Below, piece by piece: positions 1 to 9,246 of a stretch of 64,000 nt of DNA. Source of the stretch: Phycisphaerales bacterium (lineage in GTDB: Bacteria; Planctomycetota; Phycisphaerae; Phycisphaerales; UBA1924); NCBI GenBank assembly GCA_020850415.1, contig JADZER010000004.1, positions 102,219-166,218 on the forward strand, written 5' to 3'. Position numbers and translations under genes: made by a program. A model generated the notes under the pieces. It was not told the DNA's origin. It searched no databases and saw only the letters and a list, made by a program, of their open reading frames with translations. Position 1 is the first letter of the stretch. Each line of letters starts with the position of its first letter.

Positions 1-416
1 CGGCCGTTGAGCGTCAGCGTCGCCCCCGCGCCCTGCTCGGGCGCCGATTCGCCGGGCGCCGGCACATCGGCCGCGGGCGCATCCTCAGCCGGTGTCGCCT
101 CCGCGGGCGCACTCACCGCGAGATCCTCCGCGAGCGGCGCAGGCTCACTAACCGGTTCCGGGCCCGACTCAAGATCCGCCTCGTCAGCGTCCGCGACGCC
201 CACCCCCACGACGACCGGCTCCTCAGGCGCGGGCGATCCAGCCGCCGGCGCGGGCTCCGCCGCGGGCTCCGGCACCGCGTCGACCTCCGGCCCCTGCTCA
301 ATACTCGTCCGGCTGGCCGGCGACGCCGCGCCGTCACGCGGGCCCCCGCCGCGCACCGCGAGCATCACGCCCGACGCGATCACCAGCCCCACCATCAACG
401 CCCAGAATACCCGCAT
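1..416 (-). CDS. Membrane-anchored Ala/Pro-rich protein, C-terminus outside the window
   Basis: The reading frame starts at ATG 416 and is still open at base 1, so only about 138 N-terminal residues are seen. Residues 4-19 form one hydrophobic segment (RVFWALMVGLVIASGV), either an uncleaved signal anchor or a signal peptide. The rest is a low-complexity linker of Ala, Pro, Glu and Val, typical of a periplasmic spacer in front of a folded domain that lies outside the window. A GGAGG ribosome site precedes the ATG, and a TAGGAT box overlaps the stop codon of the YCII gene 24 bases upstream. No family could be assigned. The same region is open on the plus strand, but that frame has no plausible protein. 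Confidence 0.6.
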   Translation of the reverse strand, partial: MRVFWALMVGLVIASGVMLAVRGGGPRDGAASPASRTSIEQGPEVDAVPEPAAEPAPAAGSPAPEEPVVVGVGVADADEADLESGPEPVSEPAPLAEDLAVSAPAEATPAEDAPAADVPAPGESAPEQGAGATLTLNG

Positions 417-439
417 CGGCACACCCTCCAGACCGCATC

Positions 440-745
440 CTACCCCACGGGCCTGCCCGACAGCAGCGCCACCGAGTAAGGCCGCACCTCCGCGCGGAAC
501 ACCCCCGAAAGCACCGCCGGGTCATCCGCCACAAACGCCCGCGCCGCACCGTCCGTCGACGCCTCGAACACCCCCAGCCCCATCGGCGGCTCGTCCTGCG
601 TCCGACCCGCCATCACCAGACGGCCGGCCTCCAGCGCCCGCGCCAGATACGCGAAGTGCTCGCCAACGACCGCCCGCTCCCGCTCGTCCGCGTCACGCGC
701 AAACGACGGGCGGCACGGGGTGTAGATCACCAGATACTCGGCCAT
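440..745 (-). CDS. YCII-related domain protein
   Basis: A 101-residue protein that matches the YCII fold (a small dimeric alpha/beta barrel) over almost its whole length. It starts MAEYLVIYTPCR, has the usual central HFAYLARALEAGRLVMAGR stretch, and ends in the paired strands around FRAEVRPYSVALL. The family His at the start of helix 1 is present. Members resemble muconolactone isomerases and are usually of unknown substrate. GAGGAGC precedes the ATG at 745. The gene lies 23 bases upstream of the membrane-anchored gene on the same strand and may be cotranscribed with it. The family call is firm, the function is not known. Confidence 0.8.
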   Translation of the reverse strand: MAEYLVIYTPCRPSFARDADERERAVVGEHFAYLARALEAGRLVMAGRTQDEPPMGLGVFEASTDGAARAFVADDPAVLSGVFRAEVRPYSVALLSGRPVG

Positions 746-763
746 CGCGCTCCTCTATCACCG

Positions 764-2074
764 CTATCGCCGCGGATTGCGGGCCCGGTTCGGACGGGCC
801 GGCGGTCGCGGCGGGTGCGGGCCCCGCGCCGCCTCCGGCGCGCCCGCCTCTTCGGGCGCCGACCCCGTCGGTGCTCCCGCGTCGGGCTCCGGCGCCTCGT
901 CGGGAGCCTCCCCCCGCGGGCCGCCCATGTCCAGGGGCTCGGCGTCAGGCCCCTCGGTATCGATCCGCCCGAAGATCATCCGCCCCGCCGAGGTCTGCAG
1001 GCTGCTGGTCACCGTCAGGGAGACCGACTCGCCGATGCGCGCGACCCCGTCCTCGGCGACCACCATCGTCCCGTCAGGGAGATAGCCGACCGCCTGGGTC
1101 TTCTGCTCGCCCCGACGCATCAGCTCGACCTGCACCACCTCGCCCGGGATCAGGTCCGGCTTGAGCGCGTTGGCCAGGTCGTTGAGGTTGAGCACCATCA
1201 CGCCGTGGATCGCCGCGACCTGGCGCAGGCCCACATCGGTCGTGACGATCACCGCGGGCAGCTGCCGGGCCAGGTCCACCAGCATGTGGTCGACCGCCTT
1301 GCTGGGCATCGGGGTCTCGTCGATCGTGACATCGAGCAGGTGCGAGCGCTGGAGCTTGCTGACGATCTCGAGCCCGCGACGGCCGCGGGTCCGCTTGAGC
1401 CGGTCGGCCGAATCGGCCAGGCGCTGCAGCTCCTCGACCACGAACCGCGGGATGATGATCGGCGCCTGGCTGATCCCCGTCTCGGCGACCTCGACCACCC
1501 GCGCGTCGATCAGCGACGAGCTGTCCAAGAGCAGCGGACGCACCCCGCGCATCTGCTTGGCAAACTCCACATACGGGATCACCAGCCGGAAGTCGTCCTG
1601 CGTCTGCAGCACCAGCGAGATCGCCAGATAGCACATGGCGATCCCCAGCAGGATCTTGATCACGAAGATGAAGGTCGGGGCGTAGGTGTTCAGGTCCCAC
1701 GACTCGGCCACCAGGTCGATGATGAAGCTCAACGCCACCGTCGCCAGGAGCCCCCCCGCGAGCCCCAGCAGGATCCCCGCCATCGCCGACAGCTTCTTGC
1801 GGGGGATCAGGAGGTCCAGCGCCAGGAACCCCGTCGCGAAGATCCCCGCGATCACGATCGGCGCCCACCACCAGTCCTGCAGCAGCATCGCCTCGGTGCT
1901 GGTCTGGCTCCCGGCCCCCTCCTTGAACTGGATCGCCGTGAGCAGCGGCACCGTCAGCGTCAGCACCAGGAACACCATCCGCACCGCCGTCAACGCCGCC
2001 GAACGAGCCCGCGGGTTGACAGGTTCGGGGCTCATTTGGGTCGCCGACTTGGGGTGGGCCTTCGGCCAGTCCAT
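764..2074 (-). CDS. Membrane PIN/TRAM domain RNase-like protein (YacL type)
   Basis: 436 residues. Four hydrophobic segments fill the first 150 residues. A PIN nuclease domain follows, with its acidic residues visible as LLLDSSSLID (first Asp near residue 184), the VVEELQRLAD helix and VIVTTDVGLRQVA. A TRAM domain (VVQVELMRRGEQKTQAVGYL) follows, then a disordered Pro/Glu-rich tail. This is the order of Bacillus YacL and its relatives, thought to be membrane-tethered RNA-binding ribonucleases. A TACACT box six bases before the ATG at 2074 argues for a leaderless message and decides this start. An in-frame extension to 2572 runs through the SRP RNA region and is rejected. The gene is divergent from SRP RNA and the ABC operon. 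Confidence 0.88.
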   Translation of the reverse strand: MDWPKAHPKSATQMSPEPVNPRARSAALTAVRMVFLVLTLTVPLLTAIQFKEGAGSQTSTEAMLLQDWWWAPIVIAGIFATGFLALDLLIPRKKLSAMAGILLGLAGGLLATVALSFIIDLVAESWDLNTYAPTFIFVIKILLGIAMCYLAISLVLQTQDDFRLVIPYVEFAKQMRGVRPLLLDSSSLIDARVVEVAETGISQAPIIIPRFVVEELQRLADSADRLKRTRGRRGLEIVSKLQRSHLLDVTIDETPMPSKAVDHMLVDLARQLPAVIVTTDVGLRQVAAIHGVMVLNLNDLANALKPDLIPGEVVQVELMRRGEQKTQAVGYLPDGTMVVAEDGVARIGESVSLTVTSSLQTSAGRMIFGRIDTEGPDAEPLDMGGPRGEAPDEAPEPDAGAPTGSAPEEAGAPEAARGPHPPRPPARPNRARNPRR

Positions 2075-2080
2075 GTGGAG

Positions 2081-2086
2081 AGTGTA
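2081..2086 (-). promoter_or_regulatory. TACACT -10 box, leaderless PIN/TRAM gene
   Basis: TACACT on the minus strand, six bases before ATG 2074. Transcription would begin at or next to the start codon. Confidence 0.6.
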
Positions 2087-2129
2087 CGGGCGGGCCCACC
2101 CGGTGTATCCTTGAAATCTGTCCGTCGCT

Positions 2130-2243
2130 CCCGCAGGCGGCCGGGCCCGGTGTACGGGTGGCCCGTGAACCTGGTCAGGGCTTGACCGCAGCAGCCATAA
2201 GCGGCCGTCATCCGGTACCGCCGGTGTCCTGGCCGCCTGCGGG
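2130..2243 (+). ncRNA. ffs: Signal recognition particle RNA, small bacterial type
   Basis: A 114-nt segment closed by a perfect 13-bp stem (CCCGCAGGCGGCC at 2130-2142 with GGCCGCCTGCGGG at 2231-2243). The conserved domain IV core is present as GTGAACCTGGTCAGG, ten apical bases, then AGCAGCCATAAGCGG, which is the arrangement seen in bacterial 4.5S RNAs. The length equals that of E. coli 4.5S RNA. It pairs with Ffh to target membrane proteins. The apical ten bases, GCTTGACCGC, replace the usual TCCGGAAGGA, so no GNRA tetraloop is visible. It sits between the divergent PIN/TRAM gene and the ABC operon. No promoter or U-tract terminator is obvious. Confidence 0.85.
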
Positions 2244-2324
2244 GGCGATCGGCACAAACGCCGCGGGCGTCCCTCCCAATCAGGGAGGAGGTCGGGGCCG
2301 GGCCCCGCCGGGAGGGGTTGGTCC

Positions 2325-3167
<843 letters not shown>

Positions 3168-3196
3168 CCGAACTCATGCATCCAACACAAAGACAG

Positions 3197-3279
3197 TTGA
3201 ACGCGAAGCACGCGAAGAGCGCGAAGGAAGACACAGTGGTTCAGCCCCTCTTCGCGTTCTTCGCGATCTTCGCGTTCAA
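3197..3279. repeat. GCGAAG palindrome: inverted arms of 9-bp tandem units
   Basis: Left arm 3197-3228 is three 9-bp units of the form nCGCGAAGn; right arm 3248-3279 is its imperfect reverse complement (CTTCGCG units); the loop is about 20 bp. It lies between the ABC ATPase and permease genes. A related palindrome is present at 11166-11266 and another at 13077-13173. Confidence 0.85.
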
Positions 3280-3303
3280 GTCCCCCTTCCAGGCTGACCG
3301 AGC

Positions 3304-4638
3304 ATGAACGAGATCTGGGCCCTCGCTCTCAAAGACCTCAAGCTCCTTGTCCGCGACAAGGCGGGGCTGTTCTTTACCTTCTTCTTCCCCGTGCTCTACG
3401 CGATCTTCTTCGGCACGATCTTCGGCGGCATGGGCGGCGGCGGCGGGGGTTCGGGCGAGACCGCGATCGTCGTCGTCGACCAGGACGGCACCGACGCCTC
3501 CCGCGAGTTCGCGGCGGCCCTCGACGCCGACAGCCGCCTGGCGGTCACACCGATGCCCGACCGCGCCGGCGCCGAAGAAGCGGTCAAGAAGGGCCAGAAG
3601 ACCGCGTTCATCGTCATCCCCGAGGGGTTCGGCTCGGTGTCGCTGTTCCGGGGCGAGCCGATGAAGCTGATCGTCGGCGTCGACCCCTCGCGACAGGCCG
3701 AGGGCGGGCTCATCCAGGGCCTCATCACCGCCAAGGCCTACGAGCGGCTCCAGAGCTCGTTCATGAACGCCGACAGCGCCCGGGAGATGACCCGCGACGC
3801 GCTCGACGAGATCGCACAAACCGACGACCTCAACCCGCTCCAGAAGGGAATCCTCAACACCTTCCTCGGCAGCCTCGACACCTTCCTCGAGCAGGCGCCC
3901 GACGCCGGCGTGATCGGCGGGGGCGATGGTGGGGGAGATGACGGGGGTGATGGCGGGGACAGCGCCGGGGGCGGCGCCGCGGCGTTCAACCCCATCGAGA
4001 TCGAGTCGGTCGAGCTCCTGGCCGACGAATCGGGCGAGGGGCCGAGCCCGTACGCGATCACCTTCCCGCAGGGGATCATCTGGGGCATCATGGGGTGCGC
4101 CTCGGGCTTCGGCATCTCCCTGGTCACCGAGCGCAACAAGGGCACCCTGACCCGCCTCCGCACCGCCCCGCTCGGGCGAAGCCGCGTGCTCCTGGGCAAG
4201 GGCCTGGCGTGCTTCATGACCACCATCGGCGTGGCGGCGATGCTGCTGGTGATCGCGACCGTGGGGTTCGGGGTGAGGCCCGGGTCGGTCCCGCTGCTGG
4301 CCGTCGCGGTCTTCAGCGTCGCGGTGGCCTTCGTCGGGATCATGATGCTGCTCTCGACCGTCGGCAAGACCGAGGCCGCGGCCGGGGGGATCGGCTGGGC
4401 GGTCATGCTCGTCTTCGCCATGCTCGGCGGGGGGATGCTCCCGCTGGCGTTCATGCCCGCCTGGATGGCCCCCGTGAGCCACATCAGCCCGGTGAAGTGG
4501 TCCATCCTGGCGATGGAGGGGGCGATCTGGCGAGGGTTTGCCCCAGCAGACATGGCGCTCCCGTGCGGTATCCTGCTGGCGGTCGGGCTGATCGGCTTCG
4601 CCCTCGGCGCCCGGCTGTTTGACTGGAACGAGCACTGA
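3304..4638 (+). CDS. ABC-2 type transporter permease
   Basis: 444 residues in the ABC-2 exporter layout: one N-terminal membrane helix (residues about 18-38), an extracytoplasmic domain of roughly 220 residues, then five C-terminal helices starting near GIIWGIMGCASGFG and ending with GILLAVGLIGFALGA. The internal motif TERNKGTLTRLRTAP is typical of the family. A flexible stretch of Gly and Asp (residues about 203-225) separates the external domain from the second membrane block. It partners with the ATPase immediately upstream. The ATG at 3304 follows the repeat. The substrate is unknown; drug, lipid or polysaccharide export are all possible. Confidence 0.9.
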   Translation: MNEIWALALKDLKLLVRDKAGLFFTFFFPVLYAIFFGTIFGGMGGGGGGSGETAIVVVDQDGTDASREFAAALDADSRLAVTPMPDRAGAEEAVKKGQKTAFIVIPEGFGSVSLFRGEPMKLIVGVDPSRQAEGGLIQGLITAKAYERLQSSFMNADSAREMTRDALDEIAQTDDLNPLQKGILNTFLGSLDTFLEQAPDAGVIGGGDGGGDDGGDGGDSAGGGAAAFNPIEIESVELLADESGEGPSPYAITFPQGIIWGIMGCASGFGISLVTERNKGTLTRLRTAPLGRSRVLLGKGLACFMTTIGVAAMLLVIATVGFGVRPGSVPLLAVAVFSVAVAFVGIMMLLSTVGKTEAAAGGIGWAVMLVFAMLGGGMLPLAFMPAWMAPVSHISPVKWSILAMEGAIWRGFAPADMALPCGILLAVGLIGFALGARLFDWNEH

Positions 4639-4770
4639 GCGCATCCCGGTCTCGAAGCCCGGGATGTGAAAACCCTGCAACCATCCCCAGATCCGGGGAT
4701 ACAACCTGCCGCGGCGAGAGTCGGTGTGGCCCATCTCGCTGAATACCAGAGAAAGCACGAGGAGCAATCC

Positions 4771-7521
4771 ATGCGCCGGACCGGAACCACCCTTGCCTTC
4801 GCCCTGCTCGCCTGCGTCGGACTTCCCGGCGGGCTGGGCCTCACCCCCGACGCGGCGTTCGCCCAGCGCGCCGGTCAGGCCGACGACTTCCCGCCCTTCG
4901 ACAAGACGATCGAGGGGCTGACCCGGGTGGTCTCGACCGCCGATGGGGCCTCGGGGCTCTACGACCTGTACAAGGACGAGAAGACCGGCAAGCTGCTGGG
5001 CGTCCTGCCGCGGAACTACGACAGCCAGCTGCTGATGATCGCCTGCACGGTCTCCGGGGGCGACTCGCAGGCGGGCGTCATGGGCCCGACCTACTACGCG
5101 AAGTGGCGCCGCTACGACAAGCAGCTCGCGCTGGTGATGCCGAACTTCAATGTCCGGACCACGGGCGACCGTCAGGCCCGCGACTCGGTCAACGAGCTGT
5201 TCACCGACCGGGTGCTGGTGACGGTGCCGATCGTGACCGAGACCGACGGGCGTCCGGTGATCGACCTGGGCTCGCTGATGACCCGCAACGCGGGGAGCTT
5301 CTTTGGGTTCAGCGTGTTCGGCGGCTACGGGCCGAGCGTGCGGGGCGTGAACGCGTCGCTGGTGAAGCTGACCAAGGCCAAGAGCTTCCCGAAGAACTTC
5401 GTGGTGGAGTACGAGCTGCCCGAGTCGCAAGGCCAGCTGATCCGGCTGAGCTACTCGGTGGGGGCGCTCGAGGGCACGCCGGGGTACCAGCCCCGGCAGG
5501 CCGACCCCCGCGTGGGCTACTTCTACGACTTCTACCAGGACTACGCCAAGCCCTCGAACGAGGATGTGACGGAGCGGTACATCAACCGCTGGTATGTGGA
5601 GAAGGCCGACCCGAGCCTGAAGCTCAGCCCGCCCAAGCAGCCGATCGTGTGGTACATCGAGCACACCACGCCGGTGAAGTTCCGGCGCTATGTGCGCGAG
5701 GGCATCGGCCTGTGGAACGAGGCGTTCCGGGATATCGGGATCGACGGGGCGATCGTGGTCTACCAGCAGGACGCCGACACCGGCGCCCACATGGACAAGG
5801 ACCCCGAGGACTCGCGGTACAACTTCTTCCGCTGGAACTCGAGCGACCAGAGCTACGCCATCGGGCCGAGCCGGACCAACCCCGAGACCGGCGAGATCCT
5901 CGACGCCGATGTGGTGTGGCACCAGGGCCTGACCCGCTCGGTGCGGAACATGCTCGAGGGGCTCAGCGACGACATCACCGAGACCACCTTCACACCCGAG
6001 ACGCTGGCGTTCTTCGCCGAGCACCCCGACTGGGACCCGCGGGTGCGCCTGGCGCCCCCCGGCGAGCGTGACCGGCGCCAGCGCGAGCTCGCGCTCGCGG
6101 TCGAGGCCGGGGCGGCCGAGCCCTTCGGCGAGCAGGGCCACCCCCTCGCGCCCGAGGCCTTCGACCACACCAACCACGCCTGCCGCATCGGCAACATGCT
6201 CGCGGCCGATCTGTCCCTGTTCGACGCGGCGCTCGCGGGGTCGCTCGTCGAGGAGGGGGATGGCGCCGACCTGCTCGACGGCATCCCCGAGGACTACATC
6301 GGCCCGATGATCCGGTACATCTCGTGCCACGAGGTCGGGCACTGCCTGGGCCTGCAGCACAACATGGCCGCGTCCACGATCCGCGAGCTGTCCGATGTCC
6401 ACTCCGGGCATTTCGAGGGTGCGAGCTCGGGATCGGTGATGGACTACATCGCGGCGAACATCAACTACAAGCTGGGCCCGGAGCAGGGCCCGTACGCGAC
6501 GCCGACGGTCGGCCCGTACGACCGCTGGGCCATCGCGTACGGCTACGGGCCGGACAAGGACCTCGAGGCGCTGCTCAAGCGCTCCGGCGAGCCGGACCTG
6601 ATCTACCTGAGCCAGATGGAGATGAGCTCGGGCTCCGACCCGCGCAACATGACCTGGGATAACGGGGCCGACAACCTCGACTTCTGCGAGTCGCGCATCG
6701 GCCTGGTCAACGAGCTGCGCGCCAAGCTGATCGGCGACATCGTCGACGACGGCGAGAGCTGGGCGCATGTCCGCCGGCGTTACGGCAACCTGCTGGGCAC
6801 GCAGCTCCAGTGCCTCTCGATCGCCAGCCGCTGGATCGGCGGCACCTTCAGCAACAACGACTTCAAGTCCGAGGGCGGGCGGGCCGCCATCGAGGATGTC
6901 CCCGCCGCCCAGCAGCGCCGGGCGCTCCAGCTCATCATCGGCAACGCGTTCGACGAGCAGGCGTTCGGCCTGACCCCCGACCTGGTCCGCCACATGGGCA
7001 AGGAGTACTGGTGGGACGACGCCGGGGTCGACGAGCTGATGGCCGACCCGAGCTTCACCGTGCACGACATGGTCGGCGGCGTGCAGGCCGCGGCGCTGTC
7101 GATGGTCCTGAACCCGGGCACCCTGCGCCGGGTCTACGACAACGAGTTCCGTACCTCCGGTCAGGGCGACATGCTCACCCTCGCGGAGGTCGTGGGCGCC
7201 GTCTCGGACGCGGTGTGGGACAGCGCCAAGAGCGCCAAGAAGGGCGACTACTCGGCGGGCAGCCCGATGATCTCCAGCTTTGACCGGAACCTCCAGCGCG
7301 AGCACACCGACAGGCTGATCACGCTGGCGCTCATGGAGCGGACCACCAGCCCGGCGATGCGGACGATCAGCTCGCTGGCGGCCCAGGAGCTTCGCCGGGT
7401 CAACGAGATCGCCGGCAAGGCTCAGAGCGCAGGGCCCGACGCCTACACCAACGCGCACCTGGCCGACATCCAGACGCGGATCGGCAAGGCCCTCGACGCG
7501 GCGTATGTCGTGACTCGCTGA
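4771..7521 (+). CDS. Secreted zinc-dependent metalloprotease (DUF5117/DUF4953/DUF5118 family)
   Basis: 916 residues with an N-terminal signal peptide ending near AFAQ. The catalytic zinc site HEVGHCLGLQHN begins at residue 520 (His520, Glu521, His524, His530), the extended metzincin-like motif used by this DUF4953-centred family. The preceding region (VVEYELPESQGQLIRLSYSV) matches the DUF5117 part, and the C-terminal helical third matches the rest of the family. The usual family length is 800-950 residues, so the protein looks complete. The ATG at 4771 has GAGGAG seven bases upstream. It acts outside the cytoplasm, presumably on peptides. A strong terminator follows 27 bases after the stop. 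Confidence 0.88.
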   Translation: MRRTGTTLAFALLACVGLPGGLGLTPDAAFAQRAGQADDFPPFDKTIEGLTRVVSTADGASGLYDLYKDEKTGKLLGVLPRNYDSQLLMIACTVSGGDSQAGVMGPTYYAKWRRYDKQLALVMPNFNVRTTGDRQARDSVNELFTDRVLVTVPIVTETDGRPVIDLGSLMTRNAGSFFGFSVFGGYGPSVRGVNASLVKLTKAKSFPKNFVVEYELPESQGQLIRLSYSVGALEGTPGYQPRQADPRVGYFYDFYQDYAKPSNEDVTERYINRWYVEKADPSLKLSPPKQPIVWYIEHTTPVKFRRYVREGIGLWNEAFRDIGIDGAIVVYQQDADTGAHMDKDPEDSRYNFFRWNSSDQSYAIGPSRTNPETGEILDADVVWHQGLTRSVRNMLEGLSDDITETTFTPETLAFFAEHPDWDPRVRLAPPGERDRRQRELALAVEAGAAEPFGEQGHPLAPEAFDHTNHACRIGNMLAADLSLFDAALAGSLVEEGDGADLLDGIPEDYIGPMIRYISCHEVGHCLGLQHNMAASTIRELSDVHSGHFEGASSGSVMDYIAANINYKLGPEQGPYATPTVGPYDRWAIAYGYGPDKDLEALLKRSGEPDLIYLSQMEMSSGSDPRNMTWDNGADNLDFCESRIGLVNELRAKLIGDIVDDGESWAHVRRRYGNLLGTQLQCLSIASRWIGGTFSNNDFKSEGGRAAIEDVPAAQQRRALQLIIGNAFDEQAFGLTPDLVRHMGKEYWWDDAGVDELMADPSFTVHDMVGGVQAAALSMVLNPGTLRRVYDNEFRTSGQGDMLTLAEVVGAVSDAVWDSAKSAKKGDYSAGSPMISSFDRNLQREHTDRLITLALMERTTSPAMRTISSLAAQELRRVNEIAGKAQSAGPDAYTNAHLADIQTRIGKALDAAYVVTR

Positions 7522-7548
7522 TCGGCGTGGACGATGCACCGACCTCGC

Positions 7549-7586
7549 GGACCCGCGGGCCATCCGGCCCGCGGGTCCCTTTGTTT
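7549..7586 (+). terminator. Intrinsic terminator of the metalloprotease gene
   Basis: A perfect 13-bp stem, GGACCCGCGGGCC (7549-7561) with GGCCCGCGGGTCC (7566-7578), has a 4-base loop and is followed by CTTTGTTT. Confidence 0.85.
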
Positions 7587-7588
7587 GG

Positions 7589-7975
7589 TCGCGTGCGCCG
7601 AGAAAGGTGAACGGGGCGGGGCTCCTGGGTTGTGCCGCCCTTGGCATATGGGGGCGGCGGGTTGCACCTTGGCGTGACCGGTCACTGGCTCCGTGCCGTG
7701 CGTCTGTCGAACGCGCGGGCGGAGTGTGCTGCTGGGTCGGAGTTGTTCCCCGCCCCGTCACCGTGACGGAACGAGTAGGCGGGCTGATCAGTGCCTCTAC
7801 CCATGGGGCGCCCGCCCTGGTCTGTGCGCGCGCCGGGGGGTGCGGGCGGGCGTCCGCTCGGCGCAAGTGCTTGTGGGGCCTGGGGAAAGAAAATCTGCAG
7901 GATCTTGCGCCGCGGGGCCGGCCCGGGGCCGGGTTGCGCGCGCGCGGGGGGATATCGCGCCGGTGAGCCCCGCGC
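7589..7975. other. Intergenic stretch with no recognised feature
   Basis: 387 bases between the metalloprotease terminator and the end of the glycosyltransferase gene. Open frames exist on both strands, but they have biased, low-complexity translations and no homology I recognise. No RNA fold or repeat was found. Confidence 0.5.
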
Positions 7976-9031
7976 TCACGGGCCGACGAGGACGCGTCGG
8001 CACGCGCGGAGCATGCCCCGGAGCGGCACGCGCAGGACGCCCGGCATGGCGTCGAGCACACGCCCGACGCGCCGGTGCAGGCGCACGCCGGCCATGCCCT
8101 CGTACTCGGTCCGGGTCGCCTCGCATCGTTTGCGGCACGACTCGGTGTGCTCGCGGACGCCGGCGAGCTCCTGCTTGATAGCGTCCAGCTCGCGCTCGAG
8201 GGCGTGGGCCTCGGCGGTCTTCTTGTGCAGGTACTGGAGGGGGATGGGGGTGCCGGTCTCGTCGATCCAGTTGCAGTCGAAGGCGCGGAGCATGGAGTTG
8301 CACCGGCGGGCGAGAGCCTCGAACGAGCGTTCATAGAGGGCGCGGTGGCGTTCGATGATCTGGGCGTAGAGCTGGTCGTGGCGGGTGACGGCGTCGTGGA
8401 TCATGGTGTCCTGGCTGTGGCGTCGCCAGAAGAAGAGGGGCTCGGCGACGCGGACGGCGCGGAAGCCGCGAGCGGCGCAGCGGACCCAGAGCTCCCAGTC
8501 CTCATAGCCGCGGGTCATGGTGGCGTCGAAGCCGCCGAGCGTCTCGAAGACGCTGCGCTTGATCAGGCAGGTGACGGGGTGGAGGTTGGTGATGAGGAGG
8601 AGCTCGGGGTCCCATTCGGGGACGCGCCAGGTGCCGTGGGCCCGGTCGGTGAGCGTCTCCTGGCAGTAGGCGTGGCTGACGGAGGGGTCGGCGGCGAGCT
8701 CGATGGCGTCGGCGAGTTTGCGGACAAAATCGGGGGCAATCGTGTCATCGGCGTCGAGGAAAGCGAGGTACTCGGTGCGGGCCTCGGCGGCGCCGCGGTT
8801 GCGGGCGCCGGGCAGACCGGTGTTGGGCTGGTGGATCACCCGCACATGGTCGCCGAACCGCTCGGCGAGCTCGTCGCAGGCCTGGGGCGTGGTCCCGTCG
8901 TCGGAGCCGTCGTCGATGACGACAACGCGGATGTCGGCGTCGGCCTGCTCCAGGGCGCTGCCGACAGCGTCGGCGACGAACCGGCCGTGGTTGTAGCAGG
9001 GGATGACGATGGTGGCGGTGGGCCGGGGCAT
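7976..9031 (-). CDS. Family 2 glycosyltransferase
   Basis: 351 residues with a GT-A fold from the very N-terminus: TATIVIPCYNHGRFV, the nucleotide-binding VVVIDDGSDDGT and the metal-binding AFLDADDTI. WELWVRCAARG lies in the acceptor part. A coiled-coil-like stretch (residues about 280-320) and a basic C-terminus follow the catalytic domain. It should transfer a sugar from a nucleotide-sugar to a cell-surface glycan or lipid. The frame continues upstream to 9232, but the extension runs through an AGCAAAGC repeat arm, so MPRPTATIVI at 9031 is taken as the start. It is divergent from the MsbA-like exporter, and a shared envelope role is plausible. Confidence 0.87.
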   Translation of the reverse strand: MPRPTATIVIPCYNHGRFVADAVGSALEQADADIRVVVIDDGSDDGTTPQACDELAERFGDHVRVIHQPNTGLPGARNRGAAEARTEYLAFLDADDTIAPDFVRKLADAIELAADPSVSHAYCQETLTDRAHGTWRVPEWDPELLLITNLHPVTCLIKRSVFETLGGFDATMTRGYEDWELWVRCAARGFRAVRVAEPLFFWRRHSQDTMIHDAVTRHDQLYAQIIERHRALYERSFEALARRCNSMLRAFDCNWIDETGTPIPLQYLHKKTAEAHALERELDAIKQELAGVREHTESCRKRCEATRTEYEGMAGVRLHRRVGRVLDAMPGVLRVPLRGMLRACRRVLVGP

Positions 9032-9046
9032 GGGGGGCTCAAGCGC

Positions 9047-9085
9047 AGGAAACCAGCAAAGCAGCAAAGCAGCAAAGCAGGAAAT
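9047..9085. repeat. AGCAAAGC tandem arm (half palindrome)
   Basis: Three copies of an 8-bp AGCAAAGC unit lie directly upstream of the glycosyltransferase start. I see no matching inverted arm nearby. In the gene's frame it would read FAALLLCW, which looks like a false membrane segment. Confidence 0.7.
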
Positions 9086-9246
9086 CCAAGGCACTCCATC
9101 CGGGCCATGGTGGCGGGCACGAGGGGTGGGCCGGCTGGAGTCGGGGTCTTGGGTGCGGGGTTCTGGGCTCCGGGGGCCCGTCCGAGCCTGGTTATACGCT
9201 TGGCGGGTGTACCCGGGCCCGCGGGGGTTCAATACTGGTGGACCGT

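Noticed and set aside
3241..8334. A very long open reading frame on the minus strand opposite the permease and metalloprotease genes
   Set aside because: It is the complement of well-recognised plus-strand genes. Its translation is low-complexity Arg/Pro/Gly/Val-rich and matches no family; such open frames are common at this GC content.
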